From positions 21,453,432-21,517,431 of the forward strand of contig NW_022098026.1 of assembly GCF_002288925.2 (NCBI RefSeq): a stretch of 64,000 nt of DNA. The letters run 5' to 3'. Made by a program: the position numbers and the translations under genes. Below are positions 35,277 through 47,345 of the stretch, one piece after another; the first letter of the stretch is position 1; each line of letters begins with the position of its first letter. This stretch comes from Delphinapterus leucas (taxonomy: Eukaryota > Chordata > Mammalia > Artiodactyla > Monodontidae). Under the pieces are notes generated by a model. It had not been told where the DNA came from. It saw nothing but the letters and a program-made list of their open reading frames with translations, and searched no databases.

Positions 35277-38206
35277 CTTTCGTCCAACCTCGCACTTGCA
35301 TCCCATCAAGCCATCTAACGGCTTGACTGTCGATCTCAAGATTCTTTTCTTTTAAAGCAGTGTGCCCCAGTCACATAGCTTTTATTGTACCCCAATTCTC
35401 AATTATCCCAGCCTCTCGCATTTTATGATTACGTGGTTCATGATGCTAGATCTCAGACAGTGCATAACCAGGCACGCCAAGTGCGAGATCAGGCTAGAGA
35501 GAGAGGCTTGCCGTCAGAGACCTTAGGGGAGATGGAGTGAGCAGGATATGGAGGTGTAATAGCCATAAGCAATTATGACAACTACTGCACAGGACGATCA
35601 CCCATTCTGAACCCCGTCAGTGAGTTCGTGAAAGGATTTCATTTGCTTTCAGCATGTAAAATTTTAGTATTTCTAACTTGTGGAAGGAGCTGCTGTTCCT
35701 CTAGTCACAAGTTTGTCACCTTCTCCCGGTTTGTGTGCCCAGGTGTTCTAAATAGGTATTTTCCCCACCTTCATGTCGTCTCCTTCCTGCTCATGTACAC
35801 AGCAGCTGAGCGCCTGGTGCACGTTCAAGATTTCTACTCAAGACTCCCTGGTGAGTTTTCAATTCCTTCCCCACTTCTCTTCGCCCAGAAAAGAAATCTC
35901 CCACTAACTCCAAAGTACCAGCTAGCTGTGTTAGCAATCCCTATAGTTTTGGGCCATGGATTAGGATCTTATTTGTCCCTTCAGTAAAGGCTTAATTATT
36001 CAGACTTTTAATATTCTCTATTTCCTTTCAAAAAATCATGGTGGTGCTCAGAGGAAAGCCAATGACCTCCAGGAGGCCAGCTGTCCTTTCCCACAGAGCA
36101 CGGCCACCTGGCCTCTCTTCCAACCCCACCAGGTGCCCGTCCCCACCTGACTCACATCTATCAGGCAGAGGGCCAGGCCCTATTGTCGAGCTGCAAAGGG
36201 GCTGAAGCACATCCTCTGCTCTTAGACAGTTATGCAGTGAAGAACATCCAGTTCTAATTTCGAATCCCTTTCCCTTCCTCTTCTTGTTCCTCCTCCAATC
36301 CCTTCTCATGGAAAGCCACGGGGAGAGTCACTGGAAGAGTAACTCTGCATATCCAAAGTCACCTGCCTCCATGAAGAGGACACTTAGGACCAGAAAACAA
36401 TGCATGTTTGACAGAGATTTACAAGCACAAAATGGGGGGAAAATAACCCTTGTCTGACAGTTTGTTTCCTTTTATCCTTGCAGGTCAGGGAACTTCAGAA
36501 GCAGGGTTCATTCATCTTGGTTTGGGGACACACCGTGTGTGTTTAGTGCTCTGAAGAGCGCTAAACAACCACAGGATTTCTAAATATTTGCATTCCATAA
36601 TTGTCCTTGGACAGGATCTGCTGGGTTGAGTCAACCTGGGGCCACTTTCCCCCCTTTTCTGGTGAGGAGTTGCTGACTGGGGAACCGCTTTCACTTCCTC
36701 CACTTGGGGGCTGATGGGCGCTCCTTCAGCCTGGTCACATCTCTCCTTTAAAATGGCACTTCACAGGGTCCCTACCCATCTGCCTGCCCCTACTGCTGAG
36801 ACCCGAAGGGCCTGACTTGCCTGAATGAATAAGCCTTGTCATTCCCCACTGCCAGCCGCTTGGGTTCTCTCTGAGTCTCTCCTCTTTTCCCTACTTCTCC
36901 CCTCTTTCCCAGGCCAAGATAAACCTAAACCAAAGCCTCCGGATAGGGGAGTTTCCTGATGTGTCTGCTGACAGCCAGGGATTGGAGTATTAGGGGATGA
37001 GACAAAAAATATTGAGTGTGGCATTTTAATGGAGTTGTAACTCAGTTTGATGGGACAACTTGGGAACTATAAAGGCACCTGGAAATGAGGATACTTGAGA
37101 CTAAGCATCGTGATATTTTTTTCTTCCCTTCACAAGCAAAGAAAACAAAGCCGACCATTTTTCACCTATGACACGAGAGGATGGGAGGGTGTTTCTACAA
37201 AAAGTTTCCTCTCATTCCAGTTCTGACATTGACTAGTGGGTTTGGCTTCATAAAATTCCAGATGGATAAATTTCCTGGGGGTAAGGAAGTGATTTTTTTT
37301 TTTTTTTTAAAGGATGTATTTTGGCTCTTGGCACTACTGACCACATTGAAGGCTGACCCCGGGACCTCAGATGAAGATGTTTTGCCTTTGGGAGGTACTG
37401 TTTTTCCCCCTTCCTGGTTGGGGCCTTCTCTGATACAGCCTCTCACTGAAATGTTCACACGTACGGGGACCAGCTGTGGATGCTGGCGTGTGGTTATCAA
37501 TGTCAGGGTACACTTCAGTGCACAGCTGTGTGCAGGCCTCATGTCTTTACTGTGCTTTATTTCAACTGAAGTCGAATCTCAGTGCCCGTCCTACCAGCCA
37601 ACACGGCAGGAAGGCTAAACTCAGTCATGGCTGGAGCCATCCCCTTCTTGGGTAGCATAGGAGGCTAAGATCACGCCCAGTCTTCAATTTGTCATGGTTG
37701 CTGCTGACATCCTCATCCTCGATTTCTCTTCAAGCCCTGCAGTCTATTTTGTGTCTCACTCATGGACGGTAACTTTGCCAAGGCTGGAGAACCCCTGCCC
37801 AGGCTCAGCCCCGTCAGGTGTACCAGGCAGCCTTCCTCATCCGAGTCCTGCCCCCTCCTTGGGGTGGGGATTATGAGTGGCACTGACATCTGGCTCTTCA
37901 ATAGCTGTCTGACTTTTCCCTTCCCAGGCACTAAGACTTGTCTCCTTTCTCTCGCCTCACTCTTGAGGGCATTCCTCTGTCTGCCTCCTCTTCCTTTCTG
38001 AGGATATTTAGCACCATCTCCTCAGATAGGAAGAGCCCTTATCTTCAAAAGCCTTCTGTTTTTTCTGCCCTGGAAATCTCTCTGAGGCAAGGAAATAGTA
38101 AAAGCCCAGCAACTGGAATAAAAAGGTTGAAGGAGGGGCTTTGGAAAACGTGCACAGGGCAAAACTGAAGTAAACTGAAGTAGATTCAAAGTAATGCTGG
38201 ATATAT
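35277..38206. other. long unassigned stretch
   Basis: About 2.9 kb with no recognised repeat apart from a T16 run at 37293-37308. Frames of 93-145 codons (35628-35987, 36028-36309, 37181-37618 and 37195-37542) are mostly paired with frames on the other strand and carry no recognisable domain. This is the largest repeat-poor block in the window. Confidence 0.4.
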
Positions 38207-38221
38207 CTAAGAAGATGTGGC

Positions 38222-38272
<51 letters not shown>

Positions 38273-38729
38273 GAATATTATTCAGCCATAAAAAAGAAAG
38301 AAATTTTGCCATCTGGAACAACATGGATGGACCTAGAGGGTATTACCCCTCAGTAATAGTTCACAGAGAAAGACAAATACTGTATGTTATCTCTTATATG
38401 TGGAATCTAAAAAAAATATGAAATGAAGGAATAAATACAACAAAAAAGAAACAGACTCACAGGCATAGAGAACAAACTAGTGGTTATCAGTGGGGAGAGG
38501 GAAGAAGGGAGGGGCAATAGAGGGGTAGGGGATCAAGAGGTACAAACTACTACATATGAAATAAATAAGCTACAAGGATATATTGCACAGCTCAGGGAAT
38601 AGAGCCAGTCTTTTATAATAACTATAAATGGAGTATAATCTATAAAAAAAATTGAATCACTATGTTGTACACCTAAAACTAATATAATATTGTAAATCAA
38701 CTCTACTTCAGTAAAACAAAAACAAAAAC
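38207..38729 (+). mobile_element. 5'-truncated L1 with internal (CA)n
   Basis: Starts in the end of ORF2 ('aagaagatgtggccatacac'), passes the CA microsatellite, then 'tggaatattattcagccata', 'agacaaatactgtatgttat', a G-rich tract at 38492-38514, and 'gttgtacacctaaaactaat' to an A-rich end. No coding capacity. Confidence 0.85.
38224..38267. repeat. (CA)n microsatellite, about 22 units
   Basis: Pure alternation of C and A. It sits at the position in L1 just before 'atggaatattattcagcc' where L1 copies carry a short TA/CA tract, so it probably grew from that seed. Confidence 0.95.
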
Positions 38730-39139
38730 ATTTCAGTCAGGGAAGCGAGCATTGTACCTAACCATGGTTACACCTGCAAAATGATGCTATAATACAAAGG
38801 GAATATTTCGTCCTGAGGGTGGAGGTGCGTGAAAAGATGGAGAAATCGTCACAGTGGGCGGTGTGGTATTGTAAGCATGAAATGTCAGCAGAAGGTAAAC
38901 TTCTTCCAGGCCCCTCCTGCACGCAGCATCCAGAGCAGGAATGAGAAGGATCAGAAGAGAAATAAAACCAAATTGGCTAGGGATTCGGTTGGTGGAGAGA
39001 TAGTAAAATGAGGAGATGCTGCTACTTTTACTTGGAAGGGAGGGGATGTTATAAAGGACATTTTGGGTAACGGATTAATGGAAAAATTAGGAAGGATCTA
39101 GTAGAGCTCAGCAATAAATTACCCTCACAGGTTCATAAA
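38730..39139. other. unassigned sequence
   Basis: No gene or repeat recognised. Confidence 0.4.
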
Positions 39140-39290
39140 TAATAGTTCATATTTTGTAAAATGTATACTACTTGACAGGTGCTACCGTAAGTATAAATAG
39201 CATTATCCCTATTTATAGATGAAGAAACTGAGGCTCCAGAGATACCATATCAGAGAGCTAGAAAGGGATGGTCCTAGACTGGGGCCTGGG
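39140..39290 (-). mobile_element. MIR SINE remnant
   Basis: 'cattatccctatttatagat', 'gaagaaactgaggctccaga' and 'atcagagagctagaaaggg' are the MIR core in reverse. Confidence 0.65.
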
Positions 39291-40348
39291 CAGCCCAGTG
39301 CTCACTGGCCCAAGTGGGTCGAGTGCCGTTTTCGGGATTGCCTTTGGGGTGAGATGGATCAGAGACCCTCGCTGATGAGGCCTGAGTCTCATACACACTC
39401 ATTTCTGAATTTGACAGAGGACAGAGAGTGGTGGATTTCTAGAAGACAATCAGGGTACTCTTACCCAAAAAAGGTGGGGAAATAAAAGCATTCCCCAGCA
39501 GAAACCCATTTCATAAAACACAGAGAGGAGAACCTGCTTGATGCTTTGGTTGTAGCAGGGGCCTGCCTGGAGGCACCCAGGATGGTGCACCCCATCCCTG
39601 CACCCCTGACCCCCACCCCCCCGAAACCCTTTAAGCATCTCTCGAAAGCTTCTATGAACTGAGGAGCATATATGAAACCACTGGTCTCAAACCAGTAAGG
39701 AGAATCCAGAAAGAAGCATAAAATTCTTTAAGCAACGAAACAGAGGTCACTAAGTTCAGGCAGTGAATTTTGTACATGTGACTGAAAAGGGAGTTGCTTC
39801 GATCTCACCCAGAAACCAGTTTTGGTTTTGTATCAAGTAATTTTAATAAGCTTGGTTATCTGGCTCCCCCATCCCAGCCAACAAAGTAACAAAGGGCATT
39901 CCCTGGCCCTTGGGAGGTCATGTCACCTTTTGCTGCCCTACTCTCTCACCTCCAGCCAGCGGGGGCAGAAAGACTGGAACACAGATCTTAGTTATACAGC
40001 TCTGGGACCTTGAAGCCTCCTTCAATGAGCCAAGCACAAATGATTTCACAGTAACAGAGCCGGTGTTCCTGGGATAATTTGCATTCCACTTTAAACTTTA
40101 ATGGTTTGTAAGAGCAATGAGTATGCTCAGTCATTGTGGCCACACAGTTTGGATATTGTGCTTGGCACCACTAAACTGGATCAGGGGAGTGCCTGCCAAC
40201 TTGTAATTTGTAGATGGGTGGGGTAGAGAGCACAGTGTGTAAATCCCTCCCCTCATCTCTCTTTGTCATCGCTCCCAGTCTCACTCATCTCTGCTTCAGG
40301 GAAGGTATGGCCCAATGTGAACCTGCCCCCACCTTGGTTAATGCAAAC
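39291..40348. other. unassigned sequence
   Basis: No gene or repeat recognised. C-rich run 'cccccacccccccc'-like near 39609-39622. Confidence 0.4.
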
Positions 40349-40359
40349 AAGAGTGGGCT

Positions 40360-40671
40360 ATCTCTCCACAAACTTACCTACAAAACAGACTCACAGACAT
40401 AGAGAACAGACTTGTGGTTGCCAAGGGGGAGGGGGACTGGGGGAGGGAGAGAGTGGGAGTTTGGAATTAGCAGATGCAAACTGTTATATATAGGATGGAT
40501 AAAAAAGAAAGTCCTACTGTATAGCACAGGGAACTATATTCAGTCTCCTATGGTAAACCATAATGGAAAAGAATATGAAAAAGAATGTATATATATGTAT
40601 AACTGAATCACTTTTCTGTTCAGCAGAAATTAACACATCATAAATCAACTATACTTGAATTAAAAAAAAAA
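40360..40671 (+). mobile_element. 5'-truncated L1, 3' UTR only
   Basis: 'actcacagacatagagaaca' leads to 'gacttgtggttgccaagggg', a G-rich tract (40425-40447), 'cctactgtatagcacaggga', 'aactgaatcacttttctgtt' and an A-tail. An imperfect target-site duplication, AAGAGTGGGCT versus AAGAGTAGGCT, lies at about 40349-40359 and 40672-40682. Confidence 0.85.
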
Positions 40672-40899
40672 AAGAGTAGGCTGTATCCTACCCATAGAGG
40701 TACTTTCTCTCTCTTCCAATATTGTGCCCGATGCCAAGGTAGATCCACATGGACGGAAGTATTCTTAAAAGAGAACTGGCTTTTCAATAGCAGAAAGAGC
40801 CAAAAGTCCTCCCACACTTCCTTAGGGAGACTTAAGGGACCCTGTGCATCTTCTGGTACCCAGCAGCAGTGAATGCCAAGGTTGAAAATTGGGGTTTGG

Positions 40900-41085
40900 G
40901 CTTGATTGACTTGGATGCTAATCCCAACTCCCCATGTACTACCCTGTGCTCTGGGGCAATTTAGTTTTCCCCGGCTAGAAACTGGGTGTAGGATCAGTAC
41001 CTTACAGCCCAGCATGGCTGTGAGTCTCCAGTAAGATAATATATGCAAAGTGCTTAGCAGTGAGTCAACCCCCAGAATTCCCGGT
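40900..41085 (+). mobile_element. MIR remnant
   Basis: 'ctctggggcaatttagtttt', 'ccccggctagaaactgggtg', 'gtaagataatatatgcaaag' and 'tgcttagcagtgagtc' follow plus-strand MIR order. Diverged. Confidence 0.55.
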
Positions 41086-41837
41086 TATCCCAGAAATGTT
41101 AACCTGCATGGTTATTACTACTATAATTGTTATGACTATTAGTAGCTATATAGGTAACTCAAAAGTGTTAAGAATGTTCCTTCTTTGAACAGTGTCAAAT
41201 TGTTTTGCCAGTGGTTTCTGTTTTCTTTTCTGATGTATAAAGCCAAAAAACCCAAAGACTATCTTTGGAGTTTGACAATCCTGGACTTAAATCTCCATTT
41301 GATTGCTTATTAACTGAGTAATTTAGGAATCATTACATTCAATCAGAAGCCTTATCAGGGGTAGGCTGATCCCCATGGCTGGGGATCACCAGGAACAAGG
41401 AAACAACAATCCATTCAATGATGGAGCAGCATTTGTGCCAGCGGTACCCATACTGAGGTCAGTAGGATAAGGCACTTTGTTTGGTTGCTAGGCAACAAGG
41501 GACCCGCTGTTCTGTAGTCCATCAATACCAACATGAAGCATTAACCAAACCACACTCCTGGTTCCACTTACATGATGGCTGCATTGAAATGCTGGGGAAC
41601 AGAGAGGATTATGTAATGTGGAAAAAGTGAGAGTTGGCGCTGTACAGCAAGGCTTCATTTCTGAAGCAGGAGTGACTCAATAGGGATCATCAGCTGGTTG
41701 TGGTTCCTGCTTAAATTGAAGATCTTAGAAGAAACATACTATGTAGTCCCATGCCAAGTCTGCCCCACAAGGTGAAGCAAAAATTTGGGAATTTTCAGCT
41801 AATGTGATCCACATCAACAAAGCAGGTAATTCTTGTT
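41086..41837. other. mostly unassigned; small MIR trace
   Basis: 41250-41345 ('ggagtttgacaatcctggac', 'ttaactgagtaatttaggaa') looks like a piece of plus-strand MIR. The rest is unassigned. Confidence 0.4.
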
Positions 41838-41851
41838 CAAAAGTATAGTTT

Positions 41852-42061
41852 GTTTTTTGGGGTTTTTTTGCGGTACACGTGCCTCTCACTGTTGTGGCCT
41901 CTCCCGTTGCGGAGCACAGGCTCTGGACACGCAGGCTCAGCAGCCATGGCTCACGGGCCCAGCCGCTCCGTGGCATGTGGGATCTTCCCGGACCGGGGCA
42001 CGAACCCATGTCCCCTGCATCGGCAGGCGGACTCTCAACCACTGAGCCACCAGGGAAGCCC
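41852..42061 (-). mobile_element. CHR-type tRNA-Glu SINE (cetacean short form)
   Basis: The reverse complement has the GGGGCTTCCCTGGTGGCTCA head, CHR body and an A-tail broken by CCCC. A perfect 14-bp target-site duplication, CAAAAGTATAGTTT, lies at 41838-41851 and 42062-42075. Its head faces the head of the next SINE 229 bp away. Several frames of 68-105 codons overlap it and are discounted. Confidence 0.95.
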
Positions 42062-42290
42062 CAAAAGTATAGTTTTAAAGGATGAGTAACTGTTTGGCTC
42101 TGAAATCACCAGTTTATCAGGATATTCCTTGTAAGGGTCATTATTTGTAGCTTTAATTATCCCAATATCCAACTCAATAATGCATCTCACTTTGACCTTA
42201 TAGAGAAAGGCTTAGCCTCTGAAGTTCCCAAACAGATGTCAACACAGTTACACTTCGGAATATTCTAGATTATAAAGGTACTTGCCCTAG

Positions 42291-42680
42291 GGACTTCCCT
42301 GATGGTCCAGTGGTAAAGAATCTGCCTTCCAATGCAGGAGACGCAGGTTCGATCCCTGGTTGGGGAACTAAGATCCCACATATCACACGGCAATTAAGCC
42401 CACGCGCCACAACTATCGAGCTCGTGCACCTCAATGAGACAGCCAATGTGCCGCAAATTACAGAGCCCATGCGCCCTGAAGCCCGTGTGCCACAACTAGA
42501 GAGAGAAAACCTGCATGCCACAACTAGAGAGAAGCCCGCATGCCGCAACTAGGGAGAAACCTGAGCAGACTGTGTGCTGTAATGAAAAGATCCTGCATGC
42601 CTCAACAAAGATCCCGTGTGCCGCAACTAAGACCCGATGCAGCCAAAAAAAATAAGGAAAACAAATAAATATCAAAAAAA
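42291..42680 (+). mobile_element. long-form CHR-type SINE with tandem modules
   Basis: Head GGGACTTCCCTGATGGTCCA, box B-like 'ggttcgatccctggttggg', then a ~250-bp body made of repeated modules of the form GTGCCACAACTAGAGAGA. A perfect 19-bp target-site duplication, 42272-42290 and 42681-42699, fixes the ends. At 390 bp it is nearly twice the short form. Frames at 42270-42552 on both strands are translations of it. Confidence 0.93.
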
Positions 42681-42699
42681 ATAAAGGTACTTGCCCTAG

Positions 42700-43924
42700 A
42701 ATTTATGTGGTTTTCTACCTAGGAAGGAAATAAGCATTGCACTAGGCTATCAAATAACCTATCCATTTATTCAGCAGTATGAATTGCCTCTACACTAGCT
42801 TTAAGTGAGTTGATGATGCGAAAGTCAATAACCTAGTATTTTGATCTGATTTCCTTAAGCATGCTCTTATTTATTAATTCAGGAATAACAAACAATAGGC
42901 TATATTTAATTGGAAATAGAATTTTCAACTGGACAGTCAGTGTAGTTTAAGTATTATATGTTTGGGTACAAGACCCCCAAGGGTATAGCCTGAAATCAAA
43001 TAGATACAACTGGCTACAGGAAACACCAAAAGAGGCTAATTAGATAGAAATACGGAACACTGAAAAGGAAAAAAGGAGATATGTGGGAATTTTTGAGATT
43101 TTGAATCAATTTTGTGACCCTAAGAAAGAAGCTATGGGGAAAGGTTGGGGGAAAATGCAACAGTATACAAGAAACTGAGGGAGTACCAGAGTAACCACAG
43201 GTGAGCAGATTGGTCATAATTAGTCACTGCTTATTTGCAGCATCCATCATCACAGCTGTTTTGACACAAAGTAGCTGTTGGCCATATCTTTCTTCTACCC
43301 TGCTTGTTTCCACATGTGACTTTACTTAGAGAACTGGCCCACACACCCAGGCCACAGAACTCTTCTGAGATAAATGGAGATGCTTGTGGAGCCACTAAAG
43401 GACAGGATTTCATTTGCCGTTGCTGAAAGCTAATGAGAAGAGTAAAAAAAAAGGCGCCTACAGGAATTATACTGATGGGGCTCCTGGGCAGCTGCCTGGA
43501 ACCCTGGCCAGGTAATAGCTCTGACAATTAAATTGTGGCCACTGAGCCAACACCAGCAACTGCCAGGTCAGGCTCAAGCTCTTCTCTTAGCTCCACATGG
43601 GTTTGGTCCAGATCAGACACCCTAGAAGTGCCTCATGCTAATACAAAACAGCTTGTTCTGAAAACTTAGGCTTGCCCTGTCAGAGATGTCTTTGCTGATG
43701 TCTGGAAGATTGCACAAGGAGAAAAACATGTCTAGTCAAAACGGGTGAAAGGACCTAAAAAGGCTATGAGTAATCAAAAGATCAGGTGAACACACAAAGA
43801 AGTTTTCAAAGGACCTGGATGGATCCTCACATGACCAACTCGCTGACCTTTAGGCTACTCTTAATCATGGATTCTCTTTCTAGAATAGATCAGAAGAGTT
43901 AAGAGAGAATCACATCAAATGACT
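42700..43924. other. unassigned sequence
   Basis: No gene or repeat recognised. A 98-codon minus frame (43231-43527) has no domain. Confidence 0.4.
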
Positions 43925-44045
43925 CATGGAACCACCCTACTTTTCACAAATATTTACTGAGAATTTCCTCTGCTTCAGACACAGGGCTAGGTATTATGTG
44001 CTGGGTATAAAGCAGTAAATAAAACAGATATGGCTCTTGCTTGTT
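43925..44045. mobile_element. old mammalian repeat fragment (unnamed)
   Basis: 'caaatatttactgagaattt', 'agacacagggctaggtatta' and 'agcagtaaataaaacagata' match the ancient repeat type seen elsewhere here. Confidence 0.5.
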
Positions 44046-44079
44046 CTGAAAACTTGAGATGGCCCTCAACTAAAACATT

Positions 44080-46180
44080 AGCAAATAGGACCAAGCAGAA
44101 CATTTACAGCATAATATATCCTAAGAGAATAGGATATATTCAAGTAATGCAAGGATAGCTCAACAACAGTCAATCTATTAATATCACTAACCATAGTAAT
44201 AGATCAAAGGAGAAAAGTCATTTGATCATCATAGGTGCCAAAATTCCATGTGACAGACTTCAGTATCCAGTAAAAATGTTAATAGATAGTGGATATAACC
44301 TGCCACAAGAAAAGCCATTTATAGTCTGATAAATATAAAAGGATCAGACATATCCCATTTATAAAAATAATAAAAATATAAAATATTTGAAATAAATGTA
44401 GCGAAAAATGTATAAGATATATAAAGAAAACTTTAAAACACTACTCTTAAAAAGAAAACTTGAATAAATAGAAACCATACCATTATCTTGGGTAGAAATA
44501 TTTAATATCTTAGAGATATTAATTCCCCCTAAATTGATCAATTAAAAGTGATTTTTTGGGCTTCCCTGGTGGCGCAGTGGTTGAGAGTCCGCCTGCCGAT
44601 GCAGGGGATACGGGTTCGTGCCCCGGTCCGGGAAGATCCCACGTGCCGCAGAGCGGCTGGGCCCGTGAGCCATGGCCGCTGGGCCTGTGCGTCCGGAGCC
44701 TGTGCTCCGCAACGGGAGAGGCCACAACAGTGAGAGGCCCGCGTACCGCAAAAAAAAAAAAATAAAAGTGACTTTTTTTAAGTGATATTAATCACAATAG
44801 TAAGGCTCCTCTCTCTGTCTCTGTCTCTTTCTTGCTTGCTTGTGCTCTTTTTTTTTCTTCCAGAACTTGACTAGCTGGTTTGAAAATACATATGGAAAAG
44901 TAAACAAAATCAGATAAAAATTAAATTTAAAAGGGTAAACTATGAAAATCTGAAAAATAGGAGATTCAGTGACTAGACTACCTTATATAGGGATTAAACA
45001 TAAAAACAATAGCAATTAAACAGTTTTATTCTCGCACAGACAGATAAAACAATATCAAGAGCCTAGAAATAAGCTTAAATATACATGTAGTCTCATATGT
45101 GCATATGATAAAGACTTTTCAAACTAGAGAGGAAAACACAGATTATTCAAATAAATGGTTTTGAAAAAACTGACTAACCATATTAAGAAAATATTAAGGC
45201 TGTATTACTCCTTCCATTGGACAGCTCAAGGATTTAAACATATGTATTGAAACAGTGAAACTGATAAAGTACTAGAAAAACAGAAAAAAATCCAAAATGG
45301 TGAAGTTTTTCCTAAGCAAGATATTGAACACAAAAGCCAGACAGGAAATAAATGATAAATTTAAATCCATTTAGAGAAAAACAAAACAAAACAAAATTTT
45401 CACATGGCAGAAACGAGAACCGGGGAAAAAATGTTTCCGATACATATAATAAAAAGTAGCTATTTTTAAATGTTAAAAGAGCTCATATAAATCAAGAAGA
45501 TGAATCAATCACGCAAAGGCAAATGGGACTGGGGAAAGATGAACTTTCAGTTTATAAAAAAAGAAACATAAACGGCTTGTAAACATGAAAAGATATTCAA
45601 CTTACTCAAAGATAAGACAAAAGAATAAGATACCATTTCTCACTTATCAGATTGGCAAAGACGATAATATTTAATAATATACAATGTGGTCAAGAGTGTG
45701 GAGAAACAGGTTATCTTATAACCTGTTGGTAGAGCTAAAAGTAGGTACTAACTCTTCAGAAAGCAGCTTGGAAATAGGTGTCAAATTTTAAATGTACAAA
45801 TTCCTTGACCCAGCAAAGTAAAATCTGTCTATCTAATACCTATACTTCACTTCAACATTCCGACCTAAACAGAAACAACCTAAACAGGCATCAGTAGGAG
45901 ATAATAAATATAGCTAAACTTTAGATGTATTAACACAGAAAGATGCCCGAGGTATATTATTAAGTTTAAGAAGCAGTACTGTTCTATTTATTAAAAATTA
46001 TGCTACCAAATTTATGCTTGTATATGCATTCACTATTACTATAAAAACATATAAGAAACTGTTAACTACAGTTATCACTGATTAAGGGGCTGGGAATTGG
46101 GAGTTATGGAAAGTAGCATTTTACTTTTTATTTTATATCTTTAAATATTATTTAACCTTTTTCTTTGCCATGCATACTTA
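44080..46180 (+). mobile_element. old L1M LINE, ORF2 fragment through 3' UTR, interrupted
   Basis: Decayed ORF2 text: 'ggatagctcaacaacagtca', 'aatagatcaaaggagaaaag', 'gccaaaattccatgtgacag' (RT region); later 'tttccttaagcaaga'-like and 'agataccatttctcacttat', 'tgtggtcaagagtgtggaga' (C-terminal region); then an L1M 3' end with 'atgctaccaaatttatgct'. All frames are broken. It is split by a younger SINE at 44558-44762, with a CT simple stretch at 44803-44850. Confidence 0.75.
44558..44762 (+). mobile_element. CHR-type tRNA-Glu SINE nested in old L1
   Basis: Plus-strand copy, GGGCTTCCCTGGTGGCGCAG to GCGTACCGC plus an A-tail. A 15-bp target-site duplication with one T/C mismatch lies at 44543-44557 and 44763-44777. 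It is inserted in the 44080-46180 L1M, so it is younger. Internal frames on both strands (44519-44765) are SINE translations. Confidence 0.95.
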
Positions 46181-47336
46181 TTGCTTTCTTATAAAAAGAC
46201 TTTCCTACTTTGCTGCACTGTGTTTTTAAACAAGGATTACACATGTAGTAGTATTGTTTTGGATAAAGGCTGAACTTGCTAAAAACGTTGAATGTGCCAT
46301 CTAAACTCTCAGTTATCTGAATGAAACAAACTCCAATCTTTGTGAAATATATTTAAGTGGCAAGCTGGTTTTTAAAGACTGAAATAATCTCTCTTCAAAA
46401 GCATTCACTTCCAAAACTTACAACTGGATACATTCTGAAATACAGATTTTCCCCCATGACAAATGATAATTCTCCAAGCAATATGACTGACACACCTGTA
46501 TATATGTGTATGTTTTAATTTAAAAGTATACTTTTTTATAATTAAAAAAACCCCGTAAAGATCTACAAATAATAAAGATGGTGTTGCTGTGATAAGCTGA
46601 AGCTGATAAAATTTCCATTATGGTATATTACCTGGAAGAGGTTAAGATGTTAAGAATTTAGAGGAAACTGAAATAAAAACAAGCACCTGAATATGACATA
46701 TCACAGATGGAATTTAATTTAAATAGTCCATATTTTTTTGTACACCCTAGCCACTTTCATCACCATTCAAATGAAAGCATTACCTAATTAGCATGTAATT
46801 ACTCTGTAATCTTTGTTTAAAAATGGCTTGAAATTTTAGTATTTTTTCTGTACTTAAAATCCTAGCAAAGCAATTTAAAAGTTCAAATGCAAAATAAGTA
46901 TAGCACCAAAATGCAGTCACCACATTGCTCGATATCTCATGATTTAAGAGGATTTTTGAGCTTTATTTCCCGGCATGGAACCTCAATGGAGTCATTATGC
47001 CTATAAGACCTCCTAATAATGATCAGATGTTTCAACTTGGACTTAATGAATGAAGAGGGAGAACAGCCAGTCCTCTATTATGCTGTAAAGTCAGATGACA
47101 ATTGGTAATCAAGAACAAAGATTAATAAGCGAACTTCAGTTTTTATCTAAAGTATAAAATTAGGAAGTCAAGTATGAAATCTGTAGATGTTGGTCAAATG
47201 TTTTTTTAATTCACTGAATTTTTCCTGGGTTAGACAGAGTAATCATTTATTACTGTTTCTAGCAGTATTGGACTTTGCACTCTAATACAAATTGAAGTTA
47301 GAGATGAACAAAACTAGGTGTGTGACAACTTGTTCA
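46181..47336. other. AT-rich repeat-poor block, candidate conserved non-coding DNA
   Basis: No known repeat was recognised over about 1.15 kb. At 46781-46802 two TAATTA-type homeodomain core sites lie 5 bp apart (TACCTAATTAGCATGTAATT), followed by 'tgtaatctttgttt', a SOX/FOX-like word. No coding frame. The regulatory reading is inference only. Confidence 0.3.
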
Positions 47337-47345
47337 ATCACTCTT

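Noticed and set aside
38008..38421. Frames of 75-100 codons crossing the (CA)n tract
   Set aside because: The peptide consists of VC or TH dipeptide runs from the microsatellite.
42360..42640. CRISPR-like array
   Set aside because: The repeated modules are diverged, irregularly spaced and lie inside a SINE with a target-site duplication in a mammalian genome.
43651..44055. 17-bp exact repeat GCTTGTTCTGAAAACTT at 43651-43667 and 44039-44055 as a target-site duplication
   Set aside because: The 371 bp between has no A-tail or element structure, and a match of this length can occur by chance or through shared old repeats in 64 kb.
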